Under the pieces are notes generated by a model, which saw only the letters and a program-made list of their open reading frames with translations, did no database searches and was not told the origin of the DNA. A DNA stretch of 64,000 nucleotides from Glandiceps talaboti (taxonomy: Eukaryota > Hemichordata > Enteropneusta > Spengelidae). The stretch covers positions 13,824,410 to 13,888,409 of the forward strand of contig NC_135556.1 in NCBI RefSeq assembly GCF_964340395.1, given 5' to 3'. Within the stretch, counting starts at the first letter, position 1. Every line of letters begins with the position of its first letter. Positions 29,091 through 43,779 of the stretch are shown in pieces. A program made the position numbers and the translations under genes.

Positions 29091-29094
29091 CCCT

Positions 29095-29197
29095 TGCCCT
29101 GAAGCATATCTGGGGTTCCAAAATGGCAAATATCAAAATGTCTGATGAACCGGTGAAGGGGGCTATAGATGTCGCGCTGGGGACAATATTTCCCTAG
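29095..29197 (+). pseudogene. Last-exon remnant of the plus-strand GTPase, unit 3
   Basis: Matches the final part of exon 2482-2640 (LKHIWG to the TAG), with a 3-base insertion after ATGTCTGA. The 3' flank stays similar to about 29,560. No other exons of this gene are present in the unit. Confidence 0.75.
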
Positions 29198-30295
29198 ATC
29201 CTTTGTGTAGAGACTGTCACATTCATTGCTTCGGGCCAGTTAAGTAATTTATAGCAAAATTAATCGTTTGCTAAAAACTAGGTTGCCTCAACGTTTCTTA
29301 TTTCTGTTCGCAACGACTGGTTCTGTTGTTTTCCGTATCCTAGTTGTATCTTTAAAAATAGTGAAACAGGCACGTCAAGTATTAATCTGAGCCTGGAATA
29401 GCTATTGTCTGCCTGTTTCATCATATATAGTGTTCTGAGATTCAATGTATTCATTTTGAAGCCTTATGTCACATTGCGGAGACAGTTCAAATAATACAAT
29501 TAAATATTACTTCCATCAATCATGATGATTTGTAGTTCAGTTTGTAGCTGTATGTAGGATTCCAACTTTCTCCTTTGACCCGATTTAACTACAATCCAAT
29601 TGAAACCTATAACTGTCACAATACCTTGACCTTTGATCTGCCTTGGCAAGTTGCACTTTCAGACTGAAACATATCAAAATGAAAGTTGTTTTTTTCACAC
29701 ACACAAAATATATCGCTATGTGATTGAAAACCTTGTTTTCAAGTTATTGAAGTTATTGTGTTCCAGATTGACATACTAGATCATTATTAATCTTGCAAGA
29801 TTTGATACGAAAAAAATTAAAGACAGACACTTCGTTGATGTGTACAGTCATTCACTGTTTCTATACATTGACACATGTTTTAATAGAAGTCAAAGACGTT
29901 CTACCTGAAGCTGCTATGGGTATTTATGACAATTGGTGTCTGTTCAATAATCTCAATTTGTTTCAATATACAATTGTGTTTTGCTTAATATGACGATAAC
30001 AGTTGGCAGGCTGTAATGGAATTTTCATTATAACATCTTTGCAAAATTCAGTGTCTTTAATTTGTGTCCGAAAAACCGAGATATAAATCAGAGTCAAATG
30101 TAAAATAAAAAACGTCACATAGATCTCACCGACGAAATCTTGTTTGATGTAATTACTCTTCTCTTGACAGGTTATCATCTATGGCAACAAAATCAGATTC
30201 TGATAGATGGAAATGTATGTGTCTCTTTCGATGTCTCTACCCCCCTCTGTCTATCACTGTCCGCCTCTCTCTCTTTCCCTCCCCCACTTCCTATC

Positions 30296-30352
30296 TGTAT
30301 GTATGTATGTATGTATGTATGTATGTATGTATGTATGTATGTATGTATGTAC
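30296..30352. repeat. (ATGT)n microsatellite
   Basis: About 13 perfect copies, equivalent to the tract at 5560-5725. Confidence 0.95.
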
Positions 30353-30659
30353 TTATACAAGTGCTTATTAAAATCATAGACCCTACACGAAAGGATAACA
30401 CATAAATCTTGGTAAATTGTTTATTTACATAGTGAAAGCAACTATCGAAATCAATATTGGTTAGAACGAATGACTTTTGGGCATTGAGTGAAAATACACT
30501 GGTATAGTAAGGTAATCTCGCAAGGTAATTTTGTATGGTGTGCAGTACGACACACGTATCTACAGTCACACATGCGGCTAATGCACACGCCCGTCTAACC
30601 GTGAAAAGAGCATCTCAAAAACTAAGTCGTCCAAGTAAATTTGAAAATTTGTTGAATGG

Positions 30660-30917
30660 TCGTCATGGAGAAGCACCCTAGGTACCCTATACTAGTGTTG
30701 ATGAAGCAGGAGGAAACTTGAGAACCCGGGGAAACCAGAGTTGTTCGGCAGGGTCAAGCAGAGTTCTACCCTTCTTACTTACATACCTGGTTAATGTTCT
30801 TAATCAAACCTCAGACCACTAGTTTATTAGTGGTCTGAGATCAAACCCAGTCGACTCTTGGCGGGTTCGAACCCAGACTGTAGAGGTAAGAGGCGTACGA
30901 GTTACATGTACATTGTA
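30660..30917 (-). mobile_element. SINE-like repeat, copy 3
   Basis: Same body and box B as the other copies. It shares with copy 2 both the hairpin insertion (30,811-30,840) and the exact junction with the GTPase fragment. Confidence 0.45.
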
Positions 30918-31125
30918 CCAGCACCCGTGAATCCAAACAGACCAATATGTATCTTCATTTCATCCATTTCACCAGCAATGCATCGTCGACTGGATCACAA
31001 TCTTTGAATTCGTCTCTAAGAAAATCACCTGCCTTGTATTTTAAAAACAATGTTTTCAGGTCTGCAATATCTTCAAAATTTACTGTACACCACCATCTCA
31101 CACATTGAACGACCTAAACGGGAAG
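30918..31125 (-). pseudogene. IFI44-like GTPase exon fragment, unit 3
   Basis: Same P-loop breakpoint and same 1-base loss as unit 2, so the two derive from one damaged ancestor. It also has a deletion that removes the exon start and its acceptor. Confidence 0.8.
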
Positions 31126-32695
31126 ACTTTTCAAATTCAAATGTTCGATTCGGCGAAATGTGAGTACATTCTTAAAACCCGAACATAGGTAACCAATGAA
31201 ATCAAGCGCAGGTGCCCTTTTGTGACCTCGACAGGATGTAGTCATCGCTGCCTGTTGGCTAACATTTCCAACGATGAAATGGTGGATATTAGCTGAGTAA
31301 CAACGCGCATTCAAACAAACCTCAGTCATAGTCTATACTCCCCGGAAAGTTACTATTTACCCAAATCCAGTCTAGTAGCGCCTTTAAAATCTATCAAGTT
31401 AACAAGATAAAGGTAGGTTGACCTAAATATCAGTTTATCGAGAACAAATAAGTACCGTTTACAAAATTTCACTACTGTAACAATGCCCTTGAATATAACG
31501 CTCTATCTGAGGAAGTCAACTAAAACGACGTGCACAGAACTAATGATTCAGAACAGATTGAATATGTTCTTGCCCATACACCAAGTAGTTCTAATTTTAT
31601 GACACAGAAGAAAAAATGGGTCTAAAAGGAAAGTAATGGCATGCATAACCCCAGTTATGAAAGGTGTTTATATTATGTGAAAAATTGACGTCCGTGTACA
31701 TGTACACGTACACATATATAATAAAGTGAACATTTTCCCACATTCAGTTTGATATCGTTGACACCTACGTATACTATGTTAGTATTTCATCCGTACCAAG
31801 TAATAACAGATGTATGTTATGAAATGGCGAAGGTTAAGAAGTGAAATTTATATCATAAAAAACGCGTATTTGCTTCTCTATCTGTGCTTAATTAAACAAC
31901 ACAAGAAGTGCTTACATCCAAACTCAATCAACAAAACAGTCAACAATGTCGGTTGTGCATAGACATAAATTTACCGTGTATCGTTAAAATACTACTCCCT
32001 GCCATGAGAGTATTCGGGGTAGAATGTATTTGCAATCCGTTTTCAGCATAAATTTCACTAAAATAAGTACTAGTATGGACTATGAACGAAAATTTGGCGT
32101 TGTTTTACAGCAACCGTGACAACTGTCCAATCTCGCTCAGTTTATTAAGACATTCAGTTCGAAACTTGTTTGTGTGTATTTTGCTTCAGTGAGTCATGGT
32201 GATTAATATGACATTATATAAGGGAGCTCTGTGGCATGTCTGTAGTGCAGCTTCTTTTTAGACAGACATTATCGCCAATATTTTCCACTACCTCGCCACT
32301 GATCTCAAAACCCATGCAGCGATATTTTATTCTAAGCATTAAATTATGAATCAAAACGTGACTTATATACTGTAAACCATGACATTATCAGTAAAGATTT
32401 ATGTTTGCTTATTTCGTTGGAAAAACAACTCAAAATATGTAAATGCTTTCTTCTATATGAACTGAATGTAACAGTCTGGTAATTAGAAAAAAGAGTATTC
32501 TTGTAATTGAGAACTACCTGAAGACTGTAAAATCGCCAAATTTTCCAGTGGCATAAATATCTAGGTTTACCCCCTTCCGCCATTTATTTTATCCGTATTG
32601 GCAGACTTCCGTCTCTCTATGTGTCTCTTTCTCTTTCTCTGATACATAAGCATGAACTGTTTAACCTGCAACTAAGTCCGTCCTTGTATCCGTCT

Positions 32696-32726
32696 GTCCG
32701 TCCGTCCGTCCGTCTGTATGTCTGTC

Positions 32727-32757
<31 letters not shown>

Positions 32758-32760
32758 TTC

Positions 32761-32795
<35 letters not shown>

Positions 32796-32796
32796 G
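32696..32796. repeat. (CTGT)n and (CCGT)n microsatellite
   Basis: Upstream of exon 1 of copy 3, at the place where unit 1 has a CT tract. Confidence 0.95.
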
Positions 32797-33840
32797 ATTT
32801 GATTGACCTTCCTGTCCGCAAGTTGATCACTATATCTTTAACAGATCTGATTCCGATTCCGATCAAATGATCAATCTAGTGTGGAGATGAAGCCCTGCAA
32901 ATACGGTGCATAGTGATCATACATACATAGACTTTGTGCCCAGCTTTCGTTGAAGCATGTGAATGTTGTGTGTATGGCTTGTTACCAAAATATGTCAGTA
33001 GAATGAGAAGGCTTTAACCAATTCAACTATGCTACAGGCGATGAATTAGAAATGGAATTGCATATGTCGTGTACACTATAAAGTGGTCATACTAATGTTA
33101 GATTATTTATTCTAACTTGTTATATCAATTTATTTCAGTTTTCAAGATGGCATCAACACCGCTCAATATCCTACTGATCAACTGTGACCGTTTAGTCAAT
33201 CTTGAAGACATCAAACATGATCTGTTCTCCTTTCCGAACGCGTCCACGGTGGTCGACGCGAAGGTGGAGTATTTTGCCTTGAAAGACATGGATTCCAAAG
33301 CAGACAACATCAAGACCCGGCAAAACAAACCAGACATGGCAATTTTTGTGGTCAATGCTAATGAATCACGTCTCTCAATCAACGAACCCTCAGCAGGCAT
33401 TGGGTACACCGAGATGTACACAGCTCTCCAACACGCAACAGGTAAGTTTTTGTTTATGTGTCATGAACTTCAATTTTTCATTCAATGTAAATGTAAACAC
33501 AGTCCATGTATTTATTCCCGAAATGGCGAAACCGATACAACTTCGTTCCGTCCATGCAGCCGTCCGTCTGCTCATACGTGTGTACTGTGTGCAAGCGTCC
33601 ATGTTCACCTGTGCATGTATATGCACATGTACATTATACTACATGTACATCTCAAATGCATGAGCCCATTTGGATCAAAACATTTAAGTAAGATAATGTA
33701 GTTAACATATTTACGTCACTTTGATTTCTTGACCTTCGTGACATAGGCCGAATTTTGGCCATAATATCATTAAACTTTGTGTTCTCTTCTCCTACCTGGA
33801 TGCTGAATAAATAGAAAACTCATTGAGCGTCTACGTCACT

Positions 33841-34045
33841 ACATTATATATAAATAATTGTCTAAATAATGTATTATATGTATATAATAGACTTGCACTT
33901 GAATTATTTGTAAATAATACATTATATATAAATAATTGTCTAAATAATGTATTATATGTATATAATAGACTTGCACATACTTTATTTATAAATAATATAT
34001 TATATATAAATAATTGTCTAAATAATGTATTATATGTATATAATT
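33841..34045. repeat. 78-base AT-rich minisatellite in intron 1 of copy 3
   Basis: Copies start at 33,841, 33,919 and 33,997 (period 78; the last is partial). Because 78 is a multiple of three, one frame stays open and repeats YINNCLNNVLYVYN. Units 1 and 4 lack it. Confidence 0.85.
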
Positions 34046-34949
34046 TGGTCGACTATAAATTATATATAAATAAATTATCAGGTCTTACATGATTTGTAAA
34101 TAAACGATTATATACATATAATTGCGTTAAATGATGACTTTTGAACAAATAATATAATAATAAGTTCACAAACGGCACCCATAAAAAATGAATATAGTAA
34201 TGAGTAATTACGTGGTATCTCAATTTTCGTGTAGGTCAGTATGAATGGGAGTGCACACGACAGAAACGATGTTAGTTTGTAATAAGGTACGCCGTGACGG
34301 GCGCCCTCACACATCGATCAAACCCTTAAATGTTGAGCAGGCCAGTGAGGGCGAAGCGACCTGACGTACATTACATGTACTGTTCAGTCAAGTACGATGT
34401 AACCATATCAAAAACACCAAAAAGTACATACAAAAAGGCAGACTGTATGCAGATTCTCTGAATGTATTGTCATCATGTCCTAGTTGCTGTCAAGAAACAA
34501 TTAACATCAGTGAAAGACAGTACTCGATTGATAGTTTTGCCATTTTATTATAGCCATTTTACTGTACAGTAATTATTATTGTAACATGCATCGTTTTGAG
34601 TGTTTAATATTACACACGCTTTTTTGTTCACAGGTGACAAGGTGATTGTAATAATAGCAGGTGATAAACATTATGGCGACAAAACGGAATCGATATCTCG
34701 GTGGGCTAGACACAAAATAGCCTCACAATTCAGTCAAGAATATCTGTCAGGAAAAAAAGGTCTCGTGTTCTCGTGGGATACCAAACCAGAAATACATCAT
34801 AAGGAAGCCTTGCTGAAATACATGGAAGGTACATTTGAAGGACATCAAATCTGTCAAGATATGAAATCGGCAATTGAACAAGAGTGAGTATAAAACTTAC
34901 TAACCTGACCATACTAACTAACATTCCAAAGCCCCAGGACACTGTGTGT

Positions 34950-34951
34950 AT

Positions 34952-34992
<41 letters not shown>

Positions 34993-35066
34993 TTATTACA
35001 TCCCTTTTGTTGTTGTTGTTGCTGCTGTTGGTGTTGTCGTTGTTGTTTTTGTTGTTTTTGTTGTTT

Positions 35067-35098
<32 letters not shown>
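34950..35098. repeat. (GTT)n microsatellite in intron 2 of copy 3
   Basis: Two GTT/TTTTG blocks, equivalent to 12,021-12,188 in copy 1. Confidence 0.95.
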
Positions 35099-37718
35099 AC
35101 CATATTCGTAGATTGGAAATTGTCATGGTGTTTTAAAGGTAAAGTAAGTTAATAATATAATATCTCAATTTGAACAAGAAAATGAACACATATATTTTTT
35201 TATTTAGAAGCAAATCATTTGTTTGCTATGAATGTTGGTGTAAATGGTACGAATATGTGATTACATTTCCTAGAAATAAGTATATGTAGGATTAACATGA
35301 GAAAGAAAGACACATAGAAACTGCTCAGGGAAATACGGTATGATATCGAAATTTTATAAAATGTATGAATGAAACACTCTTTGACACCATATGAAAAAAT
35401 AAGTCGCGTAGGATAATTCACTTCTGGCTATGTCTGCAACAAAAACACATTTGCAACAAAAATTCGTGTGAATTTTCCAAAAGTGCATCAACTTTGAGTT
35501 ATCCTAACTTTTTACGTAATTCGGGGACCCCCAAATTTGATTGCATACATGTATATGTTCAGTACATATATTGATTTTTTATGATGAAAGTAAAGATAGA
35601 AAAAGAGTGCAGATCTTATACTATTTAACTACCTTAAGCTATTTCCCAGAGTTCAATTTGCATCCAAAGAGAATCCTAACCAAGAGATTGCGGAAATGTT
35701 TTCATGCGTTCGGCGCAGACATCATGCAAAAATACCTTTTAGGCTTTTAATACTCTTCATGTGTTTATGATAGATCCAGATACACTTTAAATTTCATTTA
35801 AGGATATCTTATGAACTCATCATGCCATCTATTCGTAAATGTTATATTAAAAACTCGTTATCGTTTATCCAATGAAATCTGAACACTGATATATTTGTTT
35901 CGGATTATGTTTGACAGCAAAGAAAAAGTAAGAACTGCAGAGAGAAACCCAGAAGCAAAACACGTCGACATGTCAACTAGACAACAGTTGGGTGAAGAGA
36001 TACGTAAAACAAATTTAAAAGCGGAGCCAACATATGGATACGAAGATGATGCGAACGTTCCAAAGAGTCGTTATTCGGAGAAAACACTCGCTATGGTACA
36101 AGACTGGAAGACGGAATTTAAGTCACGTTTACACGAAGTCACATCGATTCTTGCTTTCCTCAGTAACGGAGCTGTTGATGAAAGATTCGTCGATTTACTT
36201 CGTCAAAAGAAGATACATGAAAATAAAGGCGGATCTCCTCCAAGTTGGTTGAAAAATACCGACCCTTACAAGAAATGCCAGGAAAATCTTTCAATGATTC
36301 TTTTCATAACAACCTACAAAACGCCGAACGGTAATGTCACATGGGTTCCAGTCGAAAAGTCTATTGATATACCTATACAGAACAACCAAAGTCGTGTCAC
36401 AAAAGGAGCTACGAAATTGCCCAAACCCCAATCAAAGAAAGGGTATGTATTCATAAACATAGCTTACGAAAAGACAATTACAAAAAACCTTGATTAAACG
36501 CGTGAATATTGAAGAAAGGTGGTAGAAATTGAGAGTTTCTGCTTCTTGCGCCTGTACCTATTAGTTATTGAGCAATTGGGTAATGCATTTGAGTTACTTG
36601 CCTTGTTGACCAATTGCAACCTTTCGACAGGGATTGCATCCTTCCATTTATATGTACCGAAATAAAAATTAATATAATAGAGCGGAATTTTAGATGTTGA
36701 GGAAACTAAGCAATGTGAATTCTCGAAATAATTTGGTTGACAGAGTTAGTTTCGTTTGTAGTTATATTAATTATTTTATCTCAGATCACCAACAGACCAG
36801 CAACAAGGCTTTGGTTGTATGACCATCACTTATTTGCTATAATGGCAATATTCTATTTTGTATTGCAATCTGAATTACATAACCACAGCTTAAAATGTCA
36901 CGCTTGTCTTTTTTCGTCCCTTTATCTTATATGTATACTGGGTACATTTAGTATCGACGTTAAACATCGCAAAATGTCTCCTGTTTGATTGTTTGGCAAT
37001 TTTTTTTCTGTTTCAGTTCATTAGGTCAAAGATCTGATGTTACAGCTGACGAGGAGAATGATCCTGAATATCATCGTAGACCTAACATATTTCAAAGGAT
37101 CTGGATGCATTGTACTTTAATTTAAATTTGAAGTCCATGCAATTCTTGCCTTTCGGGGGGGGGGGGGGGGCTGATAATACATTTGCGCCATGGCTAGTAG
37201 AGAAAGGAAATGTTAAACAAAAGCTTGCAGCAGCCAGATGTACGTCCATATATCAAGAAAATTACATTATTTCCAACATTCATTGCATTTACTGTTTTGA
37301 AACATGATGATAACAAGTACAGCATTATAGAGTAAAATATTACAGAAATAGATAAATTTTAGAAGTAAACTTGTCAACGGATCGACAAAATGGTTCACAT
37401 CCTATAGACCAACACTAAGTCTTAAGTTCCGGAAAGTATTACGGTTGACGCTACCCCAGTCAGTTCGAAAATGTCAGCGAAGTCAAAACGATGAGTTTGG
37501 TAATTGTTTGGTAATTGTAGCAACATGATCTTAACTGTTAATGTTTTCTGTAAGGTGTGGCAGAATAAGATATATAGGTAACTACCTGTAGCTGACTTAA
37601 ATAAAGTACAGTAACTGCATATGCTACAAACCAGCGTGACTAACAATAGTATATAGTTTCGATTACTCTAGAGAGTAAAATGGCCAAATAAAGTGTGTCT
37701 CAGTATTGTAACTTTATT

Positions 37719-37730
<12 letters not shown>

Positions 37731-37761
<31 letters not shown>

Positions 37762-37801
37762 GACAGACAGACACAGACGGACAGACACACACACACACAC
37801 A

Positions 37802-37868
<67 letters not shown>
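37731..37868. repeat. (CA)n-(CAGA)n-(CA)n-(CT)n compound microsatellite
   Basis: Near the boundary between units 3 and 4. Confidence 0.95.
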
Positions 37869-37871
<3 letters not shown>

Positions 37872-38248
37872 CACTTGTTTATAGCTACCCCTATTTCTCT
37901 CTCGTTTTGTGATATTATTTCTCCGTTTCTTTCTCTGTCCTTTTATCGCGCGTTGTAAAACGGATACGGAATCCCTTACAGTTTGTAGCTAGAAAAATAC
38001 CAACTAAGTACTCCAGTAATATATTGACTTTTCCAAAAAAATGTTTGTTTCAGAATTTTTTTCTAGTCAGGCTTTTGGTTCGTAGCCCTTAGTATGCAGT
38101 ATACAACCCCCCCCCCCCCCAACCCCCGCTCCCTCGTGCGACGTTGCGCTTTCCGTCTACGTTTATGGGCCCTTTTACCTTAGTGAAAAGCTCAGACGAA
38201 GACTTATTATTGCGTTAATTTTGTTTCATTGTTATTCATTCGTGTCAG

Positions 38249-38359
38249 TCAGAAGAACTGAACCGCATTCGAAATAGCCTTGAGACAGATGGGATAAGAA
38301 CAACCTTTGCCGTGAAACATATCTGGGGTTCGAAATTGGCAAACATCCAAGTGTCTGAA
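38249..38359 (+). pseudogene. Last-exon remnant of the plus-strand GTPase, unit 4
   Basis: Starts after an intact acceptor with SEELNRIRNSLE and follows the exon at 2482. It is cut after the codons for QVSEL and joined to spacer sequence equivalent to 15,050, so the normal C-terminus is missing. Confidence 0.75.
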
Positions 38360-38473
38360 TTGTATGTTATTTCATCTGACACTGAAAGCAATATTCATTA
38401 AAAGCTAAATACCGCATACTCAACTGTTTTCGAAAGAAAGAATATAGTTAAAAGTTGCATGGTGATGTTATTG

Positions 38474-38584
<111 letters not shown>

Positions 38585-39107
38585 CCCTCTAAGGCCAAGT
38601 CCAAGCACAGCGATTAAAGCCATTTTAGTCGACTATCGATAAAACAAAGGAATTACAAACCGATGGATTGCTACTGATACTAAACTCAAGTTCTTTGCTA
38701 GAGTTTAGGTATTTAAGTTAAAATGACCTGATCAGGCATATAATCATAATAAAATTAAAACACATCCCGATCATTATGTCGTATGTATCATTATGTACAT
38801 ATGAATCTCAACCATACAATAAATCTAACACTTTTAAGAAAATGATATATAATAGATGCAGTGAAACTTTGAAGTTGGCTATCGGTGCGAGTGCGTCTTA
38901 TTGTAATTACGTGATTGTGTATGCTTGTATTTTTGTATGATCTGCAATGCTCAGAAATAGCTATTTGGTTGTTTTGGAGATTGTTTGACAACTCTTCATC
39001 GCTTTTACGTAGTCTTGTACATATTCTAGTTTTTTATCAATTGCAGTAAATTTCAATCTTTTTAAAAAATACAATTCAAGATTTTGGTATCCGGATGAGC
39101 AATGGTC

Positions 39108-39115
39108 TGACGTCA
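39108..39115. promoter_or_regulatory. CRE-like palindrome (unit 4)
   Basis: TGACGTCA in the same context as 4820 and 16,278, with TATATAAATA at about 39,258. Confidence 0.35.
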
Positions 39116-39542
39116 AGTAGGATTATCTTTAACGTGTATATGATTGACACATTCTACCCATGGAAACTCACGGTTCCGTGGATATACGTCCCTGTGTAAC
39201 ATGTCAATATGTCGTTTGAAACCAAAACACTTTTTATTGATTGCCATTTTTGATAGCTATATAAATAAGCATGTCTAAGACTGCAAGACATAAGTCTTAA
39301 CAAACAAACATGTAAGTCAGACGACATATGAACAAGACCTATCACCTATAGGTACCTTTGGAGTACAGTCAAACTTTGTTTTAATAGCTTTATTAAGGTT
39401 CTAGCAGTTTCGTGATTGGTACATTTTCTTAATAGCATGTCAACTTTAAAAGTATGATGGCATCGAAATTCCGTTGATAAAAGACTGCTTTCGTGAAAGT
39501 TATGAATAGAAGAAAAACACCATATACTGTCTATTATCACGT

Positions 39543-39556
39543 GTTACCATAGCAAC
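39543..39556 (+). promoter_or_regulatory. RFX X-box-like site (unit 4)
   Basis: GTTACCATAGCAAC, identical to unit 2. Confidence 0.4.
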
Positions 39557-40369
39557 GTGAACTTTATTTATAACGCATTGCCATCGGTAACTTTGATTTC
39601 TCACGATAGCATGAGAAGATAAACAACATATGAACAGGTCGGAACCGGTTTTTGAACAGACACTGCGACAATACCTTGACCTTTGCTCTGCCTTGGCAAG
39701 TTGCCCCTTCGGCTATCAGACTGAAACCTATCAAAGGGAAAGTAGTTTTCCACACAAGAGTATATTGTTATGTAAATGAAAAACATTGTTTCCAAGTTAT
39801 TGAAGTTATTGTGTTCCAGAATAACATACTTGATCATTATTAATCTTGCGAGATTTTTAACGAAAAAAGTTAAAGTCAGACACTTCGTTGATGTGTATAC
39901 AGTCATTCACTCTTTCTATGGGAAAAGAACATGTACATGTACATTGACATACGTTTTAATAGAATTCGGAGACGTTCTACCTGACTACCTGAAGCTGCTA
40001 TGGGTATATGACAAGTGGTGTCTATTCAACAATCTCAATTTGTTTCAATACGACATTATGTTTTGCTTAATATGACGATAAAAGTAGACAGGCTGTAATA
40101 GAACTTTCATTACAACATCTTTGCAAAGTTCAGTGTCTTTACTTTGAGTCTGGAAAACCGAGATATAAATCAGAGTAAAATATAAAATAAAAAACGACAC
40201 ATAGACCTCACTAAAGAAATCTTCTTTGATGTAATTACTCTTATATTGACAGATTATCATCTATGGCAACACAAATCAGGTTCTGATATAAAGAAATGCA
40301 TAAGTCTCTTTCTCTGTCTCAATCTCCCTCTATCTAACACTGTCTATGTCTCTCTTCCCCTTCCCCATT

Positions 40370-40760
<391 letters not shown>

Positions 40761-41019
40761 TAGACACTCGATTTGAATTTTGAATTATAAATTATTAGTG
40801 AAAATTATTAACTGTGTGAAAAACACTGGTATATGGTAATGTAATCGCGCAAGGTAGTTCTGTATAGTGTGTGATACGACATGTATCTGTAGTCACAAGT
40901 GCGGCCAATGCACACCGTGATGTCCATCTAACTCACCAATCATGTGAAAAGAACATCCCAAAAAACCAACAAGTCGTCCAAGTAAATTTGGAATTTTGTT
41001 GAATTGTCGCCATAGAGCA

Positions 41020-41222
41020 GCATCCTGCTACCCTATACTTGATTGAAGCTAAAGGAAACCGGAGTACCCGGGAAAAACCAGAGTTGTTCGGCAGGGTCAA
41101 ACAGAGCACCACCCTTCTTACATACACATCTGGTTGTTTTTTATTTAAACCCAGCCGATTCTTGGCGGGTTCGAATCAATACTTTAAAGTAAAGAGGCGT
41201 ATGAGTTACATGTACATTGTAA

Positions 41223-41225
<3 letters not shown>
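41020..41225 (-). mobile_element. SINE-like repeat, copy 4
   Basis: Same body with box B changed to GATTCGAACCC on the minus strand. The box A side ends in a long CT tract. Confidence 0.4.
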
Positions 41226-41480
<255 letters not shown>

Positions 41481-41499
41481 TCAGGATACCTTCATATAC

Positions 41500-41815
41500 A
41501 AACGTATACCTTCTAGTCCGAAGGAAGTTTTGACCTGCCCACACGACCCTTGTCGACATTTAATAAGAATTTCACAAGTGGTTTAACAAAACACCCCTTC
41601 TCCCGCACCCATACATTTAAATCCAAACAGACCAATGTGTATCTTCATTTCATCCATTTCACCACAGGCAATGCATCGTCGAATGGATCACAATTTTTGA
41701 TCATCTCTGAGAAAATCACCTTCCTTCTATTTTAATAACAATGTTTGCAGGTCTGCAATATCTTCAAATTTACTGTTCGTCATCTCACACATTCAACGAC
41801 CAGTATGGGTTGTAA
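41500..41815 (-). pseudogene. IFI44-like GTPase exon fragment, unit 4
   Basis: Covers the whole first exon including the P-loop region, but with a changed and expanded P-loop (the CCCATACATTTAAATCC stretch), a 2-base insertion near 41,666 and other indels. The intron CT tract is retained, but exons 2-4 are replaced by the SINE-like repeat. It was derived independently of the unit 2/3 deletion. Confidence 0.75.
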
Positions 41816-43779
41816 ATAAACCTAATGAGCAGACTTTTCAAATTCACATGGTCGATTCGTCGAAATGTCAGTACATTCGTAAAACCAGAACACAGGTAAC
41901 CAATGAAATCAAGCGCAGGTGCCATTTGACCTCGTCAAGGTGTAGTCATCGCTGACTGTAGGCTAACACTTCCAACGATCACACGGTGGATATTAGTCGA
42001 GTGACAACGCACATTCAAACAAACCTCTGTCACATTTGATACTCCCTGGAAAGTTACTAATTACCCAAATCCAGGCTGGTAAAATCTATCGAGTTTACAA
42101 GATAAAGGTAGGTTGACACAAAGATCAGTTTATCGAGAAATAATAATTACCTTTACAATTTCACTAATGTAACAATGCCCTTGAATATAACACTCTATCT
42201 GAGGAAGTCAACTAAATAGACGTGCACAGAATTAATGAACAAATTGAATTTGTTCTTACTCATATACCAAATATCTCTCGTTTTATGTCAGTATTTCACA
42301 CCTATCAAGTCGTAATTATAACAGGTGGTCTAAGATGGCGAAGGTTTTGAAGGGACATTTATACCATAAAAAATGCGGATTTGTTTCTCTGCCTGTGCTT
42401 AATTAATTAAATACATGAAGTGCTTACATCCTACTCAATCGACAAAACAGTCAACAATGTTGCTTGTGTCACGGATGACAGAATACAACTTTTTAATATT
42501 CGCTAAGTTTTGAAGTTTTGCGAGGTCACCGTGAACTCTCAGCTGTCATGAATTAACACTTAGAACAAATGTTTGCATTGCGCGAATAGTATTCTTCTAA
42601 GATGACAACATTAAGTTATTAAAAGATCAACAGTGTCAAATAATGACTGATTACAGACAGTTGGAAGAACAATGACGTGATCACATTGTTTGGCTAGTTT
42701 TCATATTTGTCAATATCATTTGCATTGAATTAAGGCGATGGCAATACTTCCGTTTTAGTCATTCTATGGTGCTGATTACTTTATCATCCAATCATTTGAG
42801 TATTGTATATTTTATGTTTATAAGAATTTGATGGAATAATAAAAGTTTGGATTCAGTCTTTGGAAGAGACGGTCTGAGACTAGGAGCTTCGATCTGCTCC
42901 GTGGCCACTTCTAAATGATCCAGGTTAACCATGAACATTGTGTGTAGTTTGAGCTAATTCCCTAAAGGTCCAAGTCGATCCCGTGTACGGAAAGAGAGTG
43001 GAGAGAGAGAGTAACATTGAAGGGGGTTACCTTAACAGTAGAGGTTACCCCCCCCCCTACAATTTGTTACACTTGTACAGAGACGGAAATTAACCTTGTA
43101 TCGTTGAAGTATTACCCCCTGCCATGAGAGTATTCCAGGTAGAATGTATTTACAACCTGTTTTCAGCATAAATGTCAGTAAAATAAGTACTAGTATGGAC
43201 TATGAAATGAAATTTGTCATTTTTTAAAGCAACCGTGACAACTCAGGAGTAAAATTACTATTTTATTGTATCAATGCTTAGATCAAGTTCTTTAAATATT
43301 TATTTGGTAAGAAACGAGCTGTTCAATATAAATAAACTATACTACACTATACAATATAAACTCTGATTAGTAAGTAATTGCATGGTATCTCAAATTTCGT
43401 GTAGGTTTAGATCTACGCTTAAACAGTCAGTATAAATGGGTATGCACATGACAGAAACGATGTTAGTCTGCAAGGTACGCCATGACACATTGGTCAACCC
43501 CTTTATAGCAGGTCGGTGAGGGAGTGCAGTCAAGAACGATGTAACCATATAAAAAAAAACAAACCAAAAAGCACATACAAAAAGGAATATTGTATGCATA
43601 TTCTCTGAATGTGTTGTCATCATATCCTAATTGCTGTCAAGAAATAACTAAAATCAGTGAAAGACAGTATTAGATAGATAGTTTTGGAATTATATTATAG
43701 CCATTTTACTGTACAGTAATTATTATTGTAACATGTGTCATTGTGAAAGTTTATTATTACACATGTTTTATTCAATGAC

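Larger units (their letters stand above)
33147..37490 (+). pseudogene. Four-exon gene, copy 3: exons 1-3 open, exon 4 ruined
   Basis: Exons 33147-33441, 34634-34883 and 35918-36442 keep AG/GT sites and phases 1, 2, 2. They encode an alpha/beta domain nearly identical to copy 1 and the first helical domain. Exon 4 (about 37,017-37,490) lost its 5' end, carries a run of about 17 G near 37,156 in place of part of the ILAFLKNGKP segment, and has frameshifts and stops. Without exon 4, reading on from exon 3 into the intron would stop after GYVFINIAYEKTITKNLD, giving a one-helical-domain protein. It could therefore be a truncated gene rather than fully dead. Confidence 0.65.
29090..37660. repeat. 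Tandem unit 3
   Basis: Starts within the last exon of the plus-strand GTPase. It continues through the spacer, SINE-like repeat and GTPase fragment, and ends after the ruined exon 4 of the four-exon gene. Confidence 0.65.

Noticed and set aside
33823-34092. Repetitive 89-residue frame in copy 3
   Set aside because: Product of a 78-base minisatellite in intron 1; no counterpart in the other units.
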